A stretch of 64,000 bases of DNA from Gemmatimonadales bacterium. GTDB taxonomy: Bacteria; Gemmatimonadota; Gemmatimonadetes; Longimicrobiales; Gaopeijiaceae. Location of the stretch: the NCBI GenBank assembly GCA_020344755.1, contig CP070829.1:537629-601628 (forward strand), in the 5' to 3' direction. The notes under the pieces were generated by a model, which was given only the letters and a program-made list of their open reading frames with translations, searched no databases and had not been told where the DNA came from. The position numbers and the translations under genes were made by a program. Of the stretch, positions 11,956 to 19,541 are shown piece by piece (the first letter of the stretch is position 1; the number at the start of each line of letters is the position of its first letter).

Positions 11956-12921
11956 GTGAACCCACCCTCACAGACCGAACTGCAGCGCACGCCCCTGGCC
12001 ATCGTGGTCGACGACCAGGAGTGGACCGCGCGCTCGCTGGAGAGCATCCTCAGCCCTGCAGGCTTTGCGGTTCTCAAGGCCTACACCGGCCGCCAAGCCC
12101 TGGAGCTGGTCCAGCGGGTCAAGCCCGACGTCCTCTTCGTAGACGTGGACCTCCCCGACGTGGACGGGCGGGAGCTCTGCCGGAACCTCATCTCGCAGGG
12201 TTCCATCCGGGCCAGCACGCCGATCCTGGCGCTCTGTACCACCCGGCCCCCCCGAGAGCAGCGTCTGGAGATCCTCCGCTCCGGAGCCTGGGACATCGTG
12301 AGCCTCCCCCTCGATCCGGAAGAGTTGGTGCTTCGGCTCAATGCGCTGGTGCGGGCGAAGCAGGAGGTGGACGATGCCGTCGACCGGTCCCTCCTGGACT
12401 TGGAGACCGGCTTCTACAACGTCAAGGGGTTGATGCGACGGCTCAGCGAGCTGACCGCCGAAGCGCGCCGGTACACGCGGCCCCTGGCGTGCGTGGTGGT
12501 GGGCCCTCGGGACGACGCACGCACGCAGTCGATCCTGCGGGAGATCCTAGCCATGGACCCCGCCACGGGACCGGCGCGGGAGCCGGACGACGCCCGGGCC
12601 AATCTCTCCATCGCCGAGTCCCTCAGCCGGGTCACCCGGACCTCCGACGCCAAGGGTCTGCTTGGCGAACAGCACTTCGTCATCCTCGCCCCGGACACGG
12701 ACTTGAACGGAGCCTTCCGGATGGCCGAGCGGGTGCTGGAGAGGTACGGTGCCGAGGGAGAGGAACAGACGCCGGTGTGCGTGGGCCTGTACGCCCTGGA
12801 GAACGGCCAGGAGGATCCGCTGCGGCCCGGTGACCTGCTGACCCGGGCCACCACCGCCTTCCGCCGGGCCCAGCATAGGGGAGGCGAGGGCAACCGGATC
12901 GAGCTCTTCCGCGAGGATTGA
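11956..12921 (+). CDS. Response regulator with degenerate GGDEF-like output domain
   Basis: A 321-aa protein. Residues ~12-125 are a receiver domain: acidic pair DD at 19-20, phospho-acceptor Asp63 in FVDVDLPDVDG. Residues ~140-315 align in pattern with a diguanylate cyclase domain: DLETGFYNVKGLMRRL matches the D-LTGLYN entry motif, and RYTRPLACVV follows. Where GGDEF belongs there is LGEQHF (in KGLLGEQHFVILAPDTD), so c-di-GMP synthesis is unlikely; it may bind nucleotide or act by protein contact. GTG at 11956 has a GAGAGACG site; GTG at 11926 is an alternative. Its place beside EPS genes fits control of polysaccharide secretion. Confidence 0.75.
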   Translation: MNPPSQTELQRTPLAIVVDDQEWTARSLESILSPAGFAVLKAYTGRQALELVQRVKPDVLFVDVDLPDVDGRELCRNLISQGSIRASTPILALCTTRPPREQRLEILRSGAWDIVSLPLDPEELVLRLNALVRAKQEVDDAVDRSLLDLETGFYNVKGLMRRLSELTAEARRYTRPLACVVVGPRDDARTQSILREILAMDPATGPAREPDDARANLSIAESLSRVTRTSDAKGLLGEQHFVILAPDTDLNGAFRMAERVLERYGAEGEEQTPVCVGLYALENGQEDPLRPGDLLTRATTAFRRAQHRGGEGNRIELFRED

Positions 12922-12933
12922 CCCCACCCCGGG

Positions 12934-15351
12934 TCAGTCGGGGATCTGCACCTCCGGGGCCTCGCCGGACGTCACCTGCGGAAGCTCTCCCGTGTCTTCC
13001 CCACCGGCCTCGTATCCGGGAACGTAGTAGCTGTAGTAGCCGTATCCCTTGAGCGCCGACGAGGCCACGTCGTTCAGGATCCCGCCCAGGACCCGGACCG
13101 GGAGATTGCTCAGCGCCTGGAGCTTCCGCTCCACGATGGCCTTCTCGGACTCTCCGGCGCGGACGACCAGCGCCATGCTCCCGGCCATGGAGGCCAGGTG
13201 GAAGGCGTCGGCTCCCACCGCCAAGGGCGGACCATCGATGAGCACCACGTCGTAGCGCTCCCGGAGCCGCGCGAAGAGCTGCTTCACCCTCTCTCCGGCC
13301 AGGAGTTCCGGCGCCCGCGCGAGGCGCGCTCCGGAACCCATGAAGTGGAGGTTGGGATACTCGGTTCGATGGATGATCCGCCCGTCGCTGGTGCCGGCGA
13401 GGAAGTCCACCAGCCCCGGCGCTCGTTCCCCCCCCACGAGGCGGTGGAGATCGCCGCGGCGGGTGTCCCCGTCGATCAGAAGGGTCCGCCGCCCGATCTT
13501 GGCGAACGCCAGACCCAGGTTGGCTGTCACCAGGGTCTTCCCTTCCGAGGGTCCGGGACTGGCGAAGGTCACCATGAGGGGTCCCGCCGTACCGTGGGCG
13601 TACATGAGTCGCATCCGAAGATCCCGGAAGGCCTCCTCCACCTCCCCCTCCGTCTTCTTTCCCCGGATCCGGGGTACCATTCCCAGGACCTCCACGCCGA
13701 TGCCGTGGGTCAGGTCCTCCGGATACCGGAAGCGGGTATCGAAGCGGTCCAGGAGGACAGCCCCCGCCAGGCCGGTACCCAGGAAGCCCAGGAAGACGGC
13801 CGCGGCCAGAGGTAGCCGCTGGTCGCTCGAAGGGGTGAAGGGGACCGTCGCTTCGTTGAGGATCTGGAAGTCCTCAAGCGAACCCAAGAACTCCAGCTTC
13901 TGGAGCTCGAGTCGAGCCCCAACCTCCCCGTCCAGTACCTCGAGACCATGGACCACGGACTCCAGGCTGTCCTCCCGACCCATGCGGGTCGGGACCGCCC
14001 GCAGCTCCGCTGCCGTGGAGTCGATGCGGGCCTGGCCTCTCCGGATGTCCGCGTCCAACCCCCGGAGAATCTCCCGCAGGAGAGAGGGAATGACCACCTG
14101 CTCCAGCGTGGTGATGGACTCGGTGAGATCTCGGACGTCCGGGTATTCCTCCGTGTACCGCTGCAGCAGCGTCCTCCGTTCCACCCGGTTCCGCCCCAGC
14201 TCGTCCAATGCCGCCCTGATCTCCGAGGATTCATTGACCCTGGGGATCTGCTCCAGGACCGGGATGGGAATCCCCGAGTCCCGACTGTCGCCCAGAACCG
14301 CCTCGATGCGCGCCCGGTCGATCTCCAGCTGTTCCTTGTCCGCCTGGAGGTCCTCGAAGCGCCCCACGATCCCCGGACGGGTTTCCTCAGTCCCGGAACC
14401 CAGGGGAACCCCACCCCGATCCGACGGCTCGGTGATGGTCCGGACCCGGTGGTCCTCCAGCGCCGCGCGGGCGCTGAAGAGATCCCGGCGGATGCTGTCC
14501 AACTGGGCCTGGGTGTCCTGCACGCTCCGGGAAAGCTGCTCCTCCTTCAGCTCCCGGGCGACGGCGTCGAACTCCCGTATGACGCCGTTGAGGATGCGGG
14601 CCGCCCGCTCGGGATTCTGGCCGCTCAGCGTGACGGTGATGAAGTTCCCCTGCCGGTTGAGCGAGGCGTTCACCTGCTCCGCCAACGCGGTGGCGGCGTC
14701 CGGGGGGGGGAGGACAGTGAAGGCGGCCTGCTGGAGACCCTGGAACTCTCCCGGGTCCGGCCGCCACTGGAAGCCGAGCTCCGCCCCGATGGGATCGCCC
14801 ACCGAGCCCCTCTCCAGAGGGCGGCCGTCCTGGGTGCTCAGGACCCAGTTGGCTCCGCCTTCGTCCACTTCCAGGAGGAAGCGCCCGACCGAGAAGGAGT
14901 CCGTCACGGCGAAGTCCGCGAAGAGCAGCGCGTGCTCGCGGGCATTGGAGAGGTAGAGGCGCTCCCGCAGGACCACGGGCTGGGTGACCCGGCGGTTCTT
15001 CAACAGGTCCAGGAGCGAGGTCTCCTCCATGAGCGCCTCGGCCTGGACCGGCCCGCGATTACGGTCAGCGTTGGAGGGAGTGATCACCAGGATGTCGGCC
15101 CGGGCGGTGTAGACCGGCTCCACCATCCGATAGGCCAGGAAGGCCGCGCCGACGCCGGCGATACCGCCCAGCACCCACATCCACCAGTATCGGCGCAAGG
15201 CCAGGAGGATGCGATCGAGGGAGAACCCGCCCCCGCCCGGTGGCTCACCGTAGTCCCCCCAGTCGTCCTGGTACTGAAACGGCGGGGCCGGCGGCACGGT
15301 CGGCGGACGCTGATCCCCCGGATCATGCAGCTTCAGCGGGTGTTGGCTCAT
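12934..15351 (-). CDS. Wzc-like polysaccharide co-polymerase and tyrosine autokinase
   Basis: An 805-aa inner-membrane protein controlling EPS chain length and export. Order: Pro-rich cytoplasmic N-terminus; TM1 (WWMWVLGGIAGVGAAFLA, ~residues 62-80); Wzz-type periplasmic domain with long coiled coils (~90-500); TM2 (LPLAAAVFLGFLGTGLAGAVLL, ~515-540); cytoplasmic BY-kinase. The kinase has Walker A SPGPSEGKT (~600), Walker A' LLIDGDTRRGD and Walker B VVLIDGPP. A Tyr cluster near the C-terminus (GYGYYSYYVPGY) is the usual autophosphorylation tail. The ATG at 15351 is chosen because upstream residues do not resemble Wzc. A sigma-54-type element lies 44 bp upstream and a sigma-54 activator gene is divergent to it. 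Confidence 0.92.
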   Translation of the reverse strand: MSQHPLKLHDPGDQRPPTVPPAPPFQYQDDWGDYGEPPGGGGFSLDRILLALRRYWWMWVLGGIAGVGAAFLAYRMVEPVYTARADILVITPSNADRNRGPVQAEALMEETSLLDLLKNRRVTQPVVLRERLYLSNAREHALLFADFAVTDSFSVGRFLLEVDEGGANWVLSTQDGRPLERGSVGDPIGAELGFQWRPDPGEFQGLQQAAFTVLPPPDAATALAEQVNASLNRQGNFITVTLSGQNPERAARILNGVIREFDAVARELKEEQLSRSVQDTQAQLDSIRRDLFSARAALEDHRVRTITEPSDRGGVPLGSGTEETRPGIVGRFEDLQADKEQLEIDRARIEAVLGDSRDSGIPIPVLEQIPRVNESSEIRAALDELGRNRVERRTLLQRYTEEYPDVRDLTESITTLEQVVIPSLLREILRGLDADIRRGQARIDSTAAELRAVPTRMGREDSLESVVHGLEVLDGEVGARLELQKLEFLGSLEDFQILNEATVPFTPSSDQRLPLAAAVFLGFLGTGLAGAVLLDRFDTRFRYPEDLTHGIGVEVLGMVPRIRGKKTEGEVEEAFRDLRMRLMYAHGTAGPLMVTFASPGPSEGKTLVTANLGLAFAKIGRRTLLIDGDTRRGDLHRLVGGERAPGLVDFLAGTSDGRIIHRTEYPNLHFMGSGARLARAPELLAGERVKQLFARLRERYDVVLIDGPPLAVGADAFHLASMAGSMALVVRAGESEKAIVERKLQALSNLPVRVLGGILNDVASSALKGYGYYSYYVPGYEAGGEDTGELPQVTSGEAPEVQIPD

Positions 15352-15371
15352 GGCGTCCTGAACTGGAGAAT

Positions 15372-15390
15372 CCCGAACCCGACGTTCGGG
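15372..15390 (-). other. Inverted repeat in the wzc 5' leader
   Basis: CCCGAAC (15372-15378) and GTTCGGG (15384-15390) pair around a 5-nt loop. It begins about 20 bases upstream of the wzc ATG, so it would form a hairpin at the very 5' end of a transcript from the -24/-12 element. Confidence 0.4.
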
Positions 15391-15393
15391 TCT

Positions 15394-15409
15394 GGCAAGG
15401 AACGGACCA
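15394..15409 (-). promoter_or_regulatory. Candidate sigma-54 (-24/-12) promoter for wzc
   Basis: The minus strand reads TGGTCCGTTCCTTGCC against consensus TGGCACG-N4-TTGC. It keeps the essential GG (15407-15408) and GC (15395-15396) dinucleotides exactly 10 bp apart. Two of the seven -24 positions differ. Transcription would begin near 15383, 32 nt before the wzc ATG. The divergent neighbour is a GAFTGA-containing sigma-54 activator. Confidence 0.55.
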
Positions 15410-15683
15410 GGCTCGTCCCGAAGGGTCCCCGAAAGATGGGCGCCTTCCTCGGCACATTCAACGATACTCGTTCCCGCCGCGGGGCGCACCACTCTGTAAC
15501 TTCCCGGGTCCTGATGCGTCGGCGCATCGGTTGAGGGGCGAAGTTTCCCCCGGGCACCGTCGCATCGACACAACAGTTTGGTGAATTCTCCTTGATTTTG
15601 GCTGTCGCCGCGGGAAGATTGGCCATAGAGACTTTGACTTCCTCGATCCGTCTACCCTGCCGCCTCCGGGCGGCTTTGCCTTC

Positions 15684-17180
15684 ATGAATTCCTTGCAGCC
15701 CAACGAAGTGGACGTGCTGGTCGTCGATGACGAGAGCACCCTGCGCAGCACCTGCCGGGCCTTCCTGGAGGGGTACGGGTACAACGTGACGGCTGTGGAG
15801 CGGGCAGAGGACGCTGTGGCGTTGTTGAAGCGGCGGTCCTTCCACATCATGCTCTTCGACCTCTACATGCCGCAGATCTCGGGCCTGGACCTCCTCTCCC
15901 AGGCTCTGGAGCTCCACCCCGACTCCAAGGTCATCATGATGACCGGGAATCCCAGCGTGGAGACCTCGGACGCGGCGCTCCGGGCCGGAGCCTTCGATTA
16001 CATTCCCAAGCCCTTCTCCGCCACCCACCTCGAGATCCTCGTGGACCGGGCGATCCATGCCCTGGCCGAGGATGGGACCGGACACGACGCGGGGCACGGG
16101 ATCCCGGAATTCCATACGCCGAAGACCTCCCCGAGGCCGGCCCGCCGCACGCAGGACGGAGTGGTGGCGCAACTCGGTGACGTTGCCATCCTCGGCGAGT
16201 CGAAGGTGTTCCGGAACGTGGTGGAGCTCGCGCGGCGAGTCGCCAGCACCGACGCATCGGTGTTCATCACGGGAGAGAGCGGCACCGGGAAGGAGCTGAT
16301 CGCGCAGTACATCCACCAGCACAGCAACCGAAGGGCGAACCCGCTGGTCGAAGTGAACTGTGCCGCCATTCCCGAGAGCCTGTTCGAGTCGGAGATGTTC
16401 GGCCACGTGGAGGGGGCCTTCACGGGCGCCATTCGCTCTCGGGAGGGTCTTCTGGAAGCGGCCAGCAATGGCACGCTCTTCCTCGACGAGCTCGTCGAGA
16501 TGCCGCTCTCGATTCAGGCGAAACTCCTCCGCGTCCTCCAGGACGGGGTGCTCCGTCGCGTGGGCAGCTCCAAGACCGACGCGGTGGTCACGGTGCGATT
16601 CGTCGCGGCCACCAACCGAAACCCCCTCGAGGCGGTGGAGCACGGGACCCTTCGCAAGGACCTCTACTTCCGGCTTCGGGTCGTTCCCATCCACATTCCC
16701 CCCCTGCGCGAGCGACCGGAGGACATCCCGCCCCTCGTCTCCCACTACCTGACCATCTTCTGGTCGAAGCACCGGCCCGGGGAATCCATGCCGACCCTGC
16801 TCCCGACGGCGGTGGACTCCCTTCGGGCCTACGCCTGGCCCGGAAACGTCCGTGAGCTCCGGAACGTCGTGGAGCACGCCGTGGTCATGATGGAGGCGGG
16901 GGCACCGGTCGGGTCCGAGGGCTTCACCCTGGGTGAGCCCATGCTGGACGGGGGCTCCGCCGGGTCGCTCGGCATCGATCCGGCCCTCTTCCAGAAGGAC
17001 TACCATACTGCCCGCGAGGAGATGCTGGCGCACTTCGAAGAGGAATACCTCTCCCAGATCCTCAAGCGAGCCAACGGCAACATCTCGGGTGCCGCGCGCA
17101 TCGCCGGCGTGGACCGCACGACCCTCTACCGCTTGATGGAGAAGCGGAACCTCTCGAAGCGTGAGCTTCTGGAGCCTTGA
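15684..17180 (+). CDS. NtrC-family sigma-54-dependent response regulator
   Basis: A 498-aa activator. Receiver domain (1-125): VVDDES, phospho-acceptor Asp59 in HIMLFDLYMP, T in MMTGNP, K in YIPKPF. AAA+ domain (~165-400): Walker A GESGTGKE, sigma-54 contact loop GAFTGA, Walker B GTLFLDEL, arginine fingers in KDLYFRLRVV, WPGNVRELRNV sensor II. C-terminal Fis-type helix-turn-helix (~455-495): NGNISGAARIAGVDRTTLYRLMEK. All motifs needed to activate sigma-54 polymerase are intact. The downstream histidine kinase overlaps by four bases and is the likely partner. Likely targets are the EPS genes here, including wzc. Confidence 0.92.
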   Translation: MNSLQPNEVDVLVVDDESTLRSTCRAFLEGYGYNVTAVERAEDAVALLKRRSFHIMLFDLYMPQISGLDLLSQALELHPDSKVIMMTGNPSVETSDAALRAGAFDYIPKPFSATHLEILVDRAIHALAEDGTGHDAGHGIPEFHTPKTSPRPARRTQDGVVAQLGDVAILGESKVFRNVVELARRVASTDASVFITGESGTGKELIAQYIHQHSNRRANPLVEVNCAAIPESLFESEMFGHVEGAFTGAIRSREGLLEAASNGTLFLDELVEMPLSIQAKLLRVLQDGVLRRVGSSKTDAVVTVRFVAATNRNPLEAVEHGTLRKDLYFRLRVVPIHIPPLRERPEDIPPLVSHYLTIFWSKHRPGESMPTLLPTAVDSLRAYAWPGNVRELRNVVEHAVVMMEAGAPVGSEGFTLGEPMLDGGSAGSLGIDPALFQKDYHTAREEMLAHFEEEYLSQILKRANGNISGAARIAGVDRTTLYRLMEKRNLSKRELLEP

Positions 17181-18331
17181 GCTCGTCGCGCGTGGCCGTG
17201 GACTTCGGGGCACCGCGCTTCGACGGGCCCGATACCGAATCGGAGGAGTCCGGTGTGGAAGAGCGCGAGCGGACCATCGCATCCGTCCACGCTGCCGTGG
17301 AACGGCTTCGGGACACGCTCCCGGGGAGGGAAGACATTCCTTCGGCGATCGATACCTCCCTCGAGGAGCTCCTGGATTCGGTTCGGGATGACCTCCTGAC
17401 CCGCCTGGACGGCAAGGAAGCCCCCGGACTGGGCGACGTGACCCAGGCGCCGGGCCGAATCCGGATCCTCCAGCTTCTCCAGTCCGAACTCATCCACATC
17501 TGGGCACGCCTCTCTTCCAAGCCCCCGGCCCGCGACGAGCTCCTGTCCGTCCTCTCGGAGCTCGACCAGATGATCGTCTCGCTGGAACCCCACGGCCGGG
17601 ACCGCGTGACGGCCATGGTCGAGAGCCAGAGTCCGCTCACCATGGTGGTGCAGCTGGCCCACGACCTCCGCTCGCCCCTCACCTCCGTGCTCTTCCTCGC
17701 GGAACTCCTTCAGCGGGGCCGCTCGGGACCGGTGAACGAGACGCAGCAGCGTCAGCTGGGGGTGATCTACTCCGCGGCCTTCGCGCTCGTTTCCGTGGCG
17801 AACGACGTCATCGAGCTCGCTCGTGGCGGCGGCACGAGCCTCACGGCGGAGGAATCCGTGCCCTTCTCCCTGGCGGAGACCCTGGGGAACATCCGGGAGA
17901 TGCTCCAGCCCATGGCGGAGGACAAGGGAATCGAGTTCCGGGTTGTCACACCCCGGGACGACCGCCGCGTGGGCCAGCCTTCGGCCATCTCCAGGGCCCT
18001 CCTGAACCTCGCGACCAACGCCGTGAAGTTCACGGAAGAAGGTTTCGTAGAGCTGGCCGCGGAGGTGACGGAGTGGGAGAGCATCCGTTTCACGGTTACG
18101 GATTCCGGGCGGGGCATCGGGCCCGAGGCAGAACGCAACCTCTTCCAGCCCTTCCAGAAGTCGGAGCGCCGCAAGGGCGTGTTCTTCTCAGGCAGCGGTC
18201 TCGGCCTGAGCATCGTGCGCAGGATCGTCGACGACCTGGGTGGGGCCCTCTCGTACGAGACGCGGCTCAATCACGGGACCCGGTTCGAGTTCACCCTCCG
18301 CCTCCCGTCGGCCTCCGACCTCCATCCCTGA
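17177..18331 (+). CDS. Soluble sensor histidine kinase
   Basis: A 384-aa kinase without membrane segments. An uncharacterised helical N-terminus (~1-145) precedes the HisKA domain (His162 in QLAHDLRSPLTSV) and the HATPase_c domain with N box (LLNLATNAVKFTEEG), G1 (VTDSGRGIG) and G2 (GSGLGLSIVRRIV). It starts with TTG at 17177, overlapping the activator's stop as TTGA with GGAG just upstream; GTG at 17192 is a weaker alternative. The coupling argues that it phosphorylates the upstream NtrC-type regulator. The input signal must be cytoplasmic or come from a protein partner. Confidence 0.88.
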   Translation: MSSSRVAVDFGAPRFDGPDTESEESGVEERERTIASVHAAVERLRDTLPGREDIPSAIDTSLEELLDSVRDDLLTRLDGKEAPGLGDVTQAPGRIRILQLLQSELIHIWARLSSKPPARDELLSVLSELDQMIVSLEPHGRDRVTAMVESQSPLTMVVQLAHDLRSPLTSVLFLAELLQRGRSGPVNETQQRQLGVIYSAAFALVSVANDVIELARGGGTSLTAEESVPFSLAETLGNIREMLQPMAEDKGIEFRVVTPRDDRRVGQPSAISRALLNLATNAVKFTEEGFVELAAEVTEWESIRFTVTDSGRGIGPEAERNLFQPFQKSERRKGVFFSGSGLGLSIVRRIVDDLGGALSYETRLNHGTRFEFTLRLPSASDLHP

Positions 18332-18586
18332 GGTCATCGGCGGGGTCGCCCCAAAAGGATCCTTCAGGAAAGTGTTGCGTGGGCCCCACATTCGTGGGCG
18401 CCTTCCCACAAGATTTGCGGCCCAGCGACGGCCACCGAAATTGCCAAATGGTTAGCCTCGTGTGAGTTAGGAATTTTGCCCCGGATGTGAACGAGTCTTG
18501 CTGCAGGTTTGGGGACGCGGATTTCGACGCGAGAGGCCGCGAATTCGAGATTGACTCCCCTAGCTGATCCCGCGCCTGGGCCAGGT

Positions 18587-19396
18587 ATGAACCTACCAGC
18601 ACGGAAAATCAGGACTCACACCCAATCGGGCAGCCACTGGTTGTCGCCCGTGCGCTGGCAGCTGCGCCTGGAGCCCGGCGGCGCCGAGGGCGTCGCCCAC
18701 TTCGGGCCCCGTCCGGCGTATGCAGTTGGGTGGCGCGCGTCCGAATTCGCACTTCGAGCCCTGAACTTCGCGGTCGCGCTGGTGGGGTTGATTCTCACGG
18801 CTCCGCTCTTTTTAGCCATCGCCGTCCTGGTCAAGCTCTCCTCACCGGGGCCGGTGATCTATGCTCAGGACCGGGTCGGTCTGGACCGGCGCCGCTGGTC
18901 CCGCCGGCGCCCAAGCTCTTCGGTTGAGCGGTCCGCCGGGCGGCGCCGGGACGATACGGGTGGACAGCTGTTCCGCATCTACAAGTTCCGGACGATGGTC
19001 GCCGGCTCTGACCGGCAAGGACAGGTGTGGGCCTCGCATAGTGATCCGCGGATCACCGCCGTGGGCCACGTGCTCCGGAAGTATCGCCTGGACGAGCTCC
19101 CGCAGCTCCTGAATGTGCTCAGGGGAGACATGAACATGGTGGGACCCCGTCCGGAACAGCCCAATATCTTCCGGGAGCTCCGGGCAAGAGTCTCCGGGTA
19201 TCGGCATCGGCAGCAGGTCCTACCTGGCATTACCGGATGGGCCCAAATCAACCAGTCCTACGACCAGACGCTCGCGGATGTGCGTCGGAAGGTCGCCTTC
19301 GACCTGGAATACATCGAGAAGAGATCGCTTTGGAAGGATCTCAAGATCATGGCTCGGACCGTTCCGGTCATGATCGGGAAGAAGGGTTCCCTTTAG
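18587..19396 (+). CDS. Sugar-1-phosphate transferase initiating polysaccharide synthesis
   Basis: A 269-aa member of the bacterial sugar transferase family (PF02397), which transfers a sugar phosphate from a nucleotide sugar to undecaprenyl phosphate. It is the short form with one membrane segment (LNFAVALVGLILTAPLFLAIAVLV, ~65-88). Motifs: SSPGPVIYAQDRVGLD, IYKFRTM, KYRLDELPQLLNVLRGDMNMVGPRP, PGITGWAQI, FDLEYIEK. A basic insert (RRRWSRRRPSSSVERSAGRRRDD, split here at ~115-140) separates the first two motifs and is longer than usual. ATG 18587 is preferred; an upstream TTG lacks family residues. A strong terminator follows. It probably provides the lipid-linked sugar for the EPS exported by the Wza/Wzc-like pair. 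Confidence 0.9.
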   Translation: MNLPARKIRTHTQSGSHWLSPVRWQLRLEPGGAEGVAHFGPRPAYAVGWRASEFALRALNFAVALVGLILTAPLFLAIAVLVKLSSPGPVIYAQDRVGLDRRRWSRRRPSSSVERSAGRRRDDTGGQLFRIYKFRTMVAGSDRQGQVWASHSDPRITAVGHVLRKYRLDELPQLLNVLRGDMNMVGPRPEQPNIFRELRARVSGYRHRQQVLPGITGWAQINQSYDQTLADVRRKVAFDLEYIEKRSLWKDLKIMARTVPVMIGKKGSL

Positions 19397-19413
19397 GGAT
19401 CCGTGTCTTCCCC

Positions 19414-19468
19414 ACGCCCGGGAGCCTCTCCCCCCAGGAAGGGAGGAGCTCCCGGGCGTTCTTGTTTT
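19414..19468 (+). terminator. Intrinsic terminator after the EPS genes
   Basis: ACGCCCGGGAG (19414-19424) pairs perfectly with CTCCCGGGCGT (19449-19459). Inner C/G tracts extend the stem, and TCTTGTTTT follows. This is the clearest terminator in the window. Confidence 0.85.
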
Positions 19469-19541
19469 CGCCACGCCCGCGCCTAGCTTTGGCCTGCGAC
19501 CGGTGTACAGCCGGAGCCTTCTGACCCCATCTGGATCGGGC

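Larger units (their letters stand above)
15352..15683. other. Divergent control region between wzc-like and ntrC-like genes
   Basis: 332 bp. It holds the minus-strand -24/-12 element (15394-15409), a 7-bp inverted repeat between it and the wzc start (15372-15390), and a weak plus-strand TTGATT-17-AAGATT pair at 15592-15620 toward the activator gene. The activator's own binding sites are not obvious by eye. Confidence 0.5.

Noticed and set aside
18430-18444. Possible sigma-54 site before the sugar transferase
   Set aside because: GG and GC are 11 bp apart, not the required 10, and the -24 context is poor.
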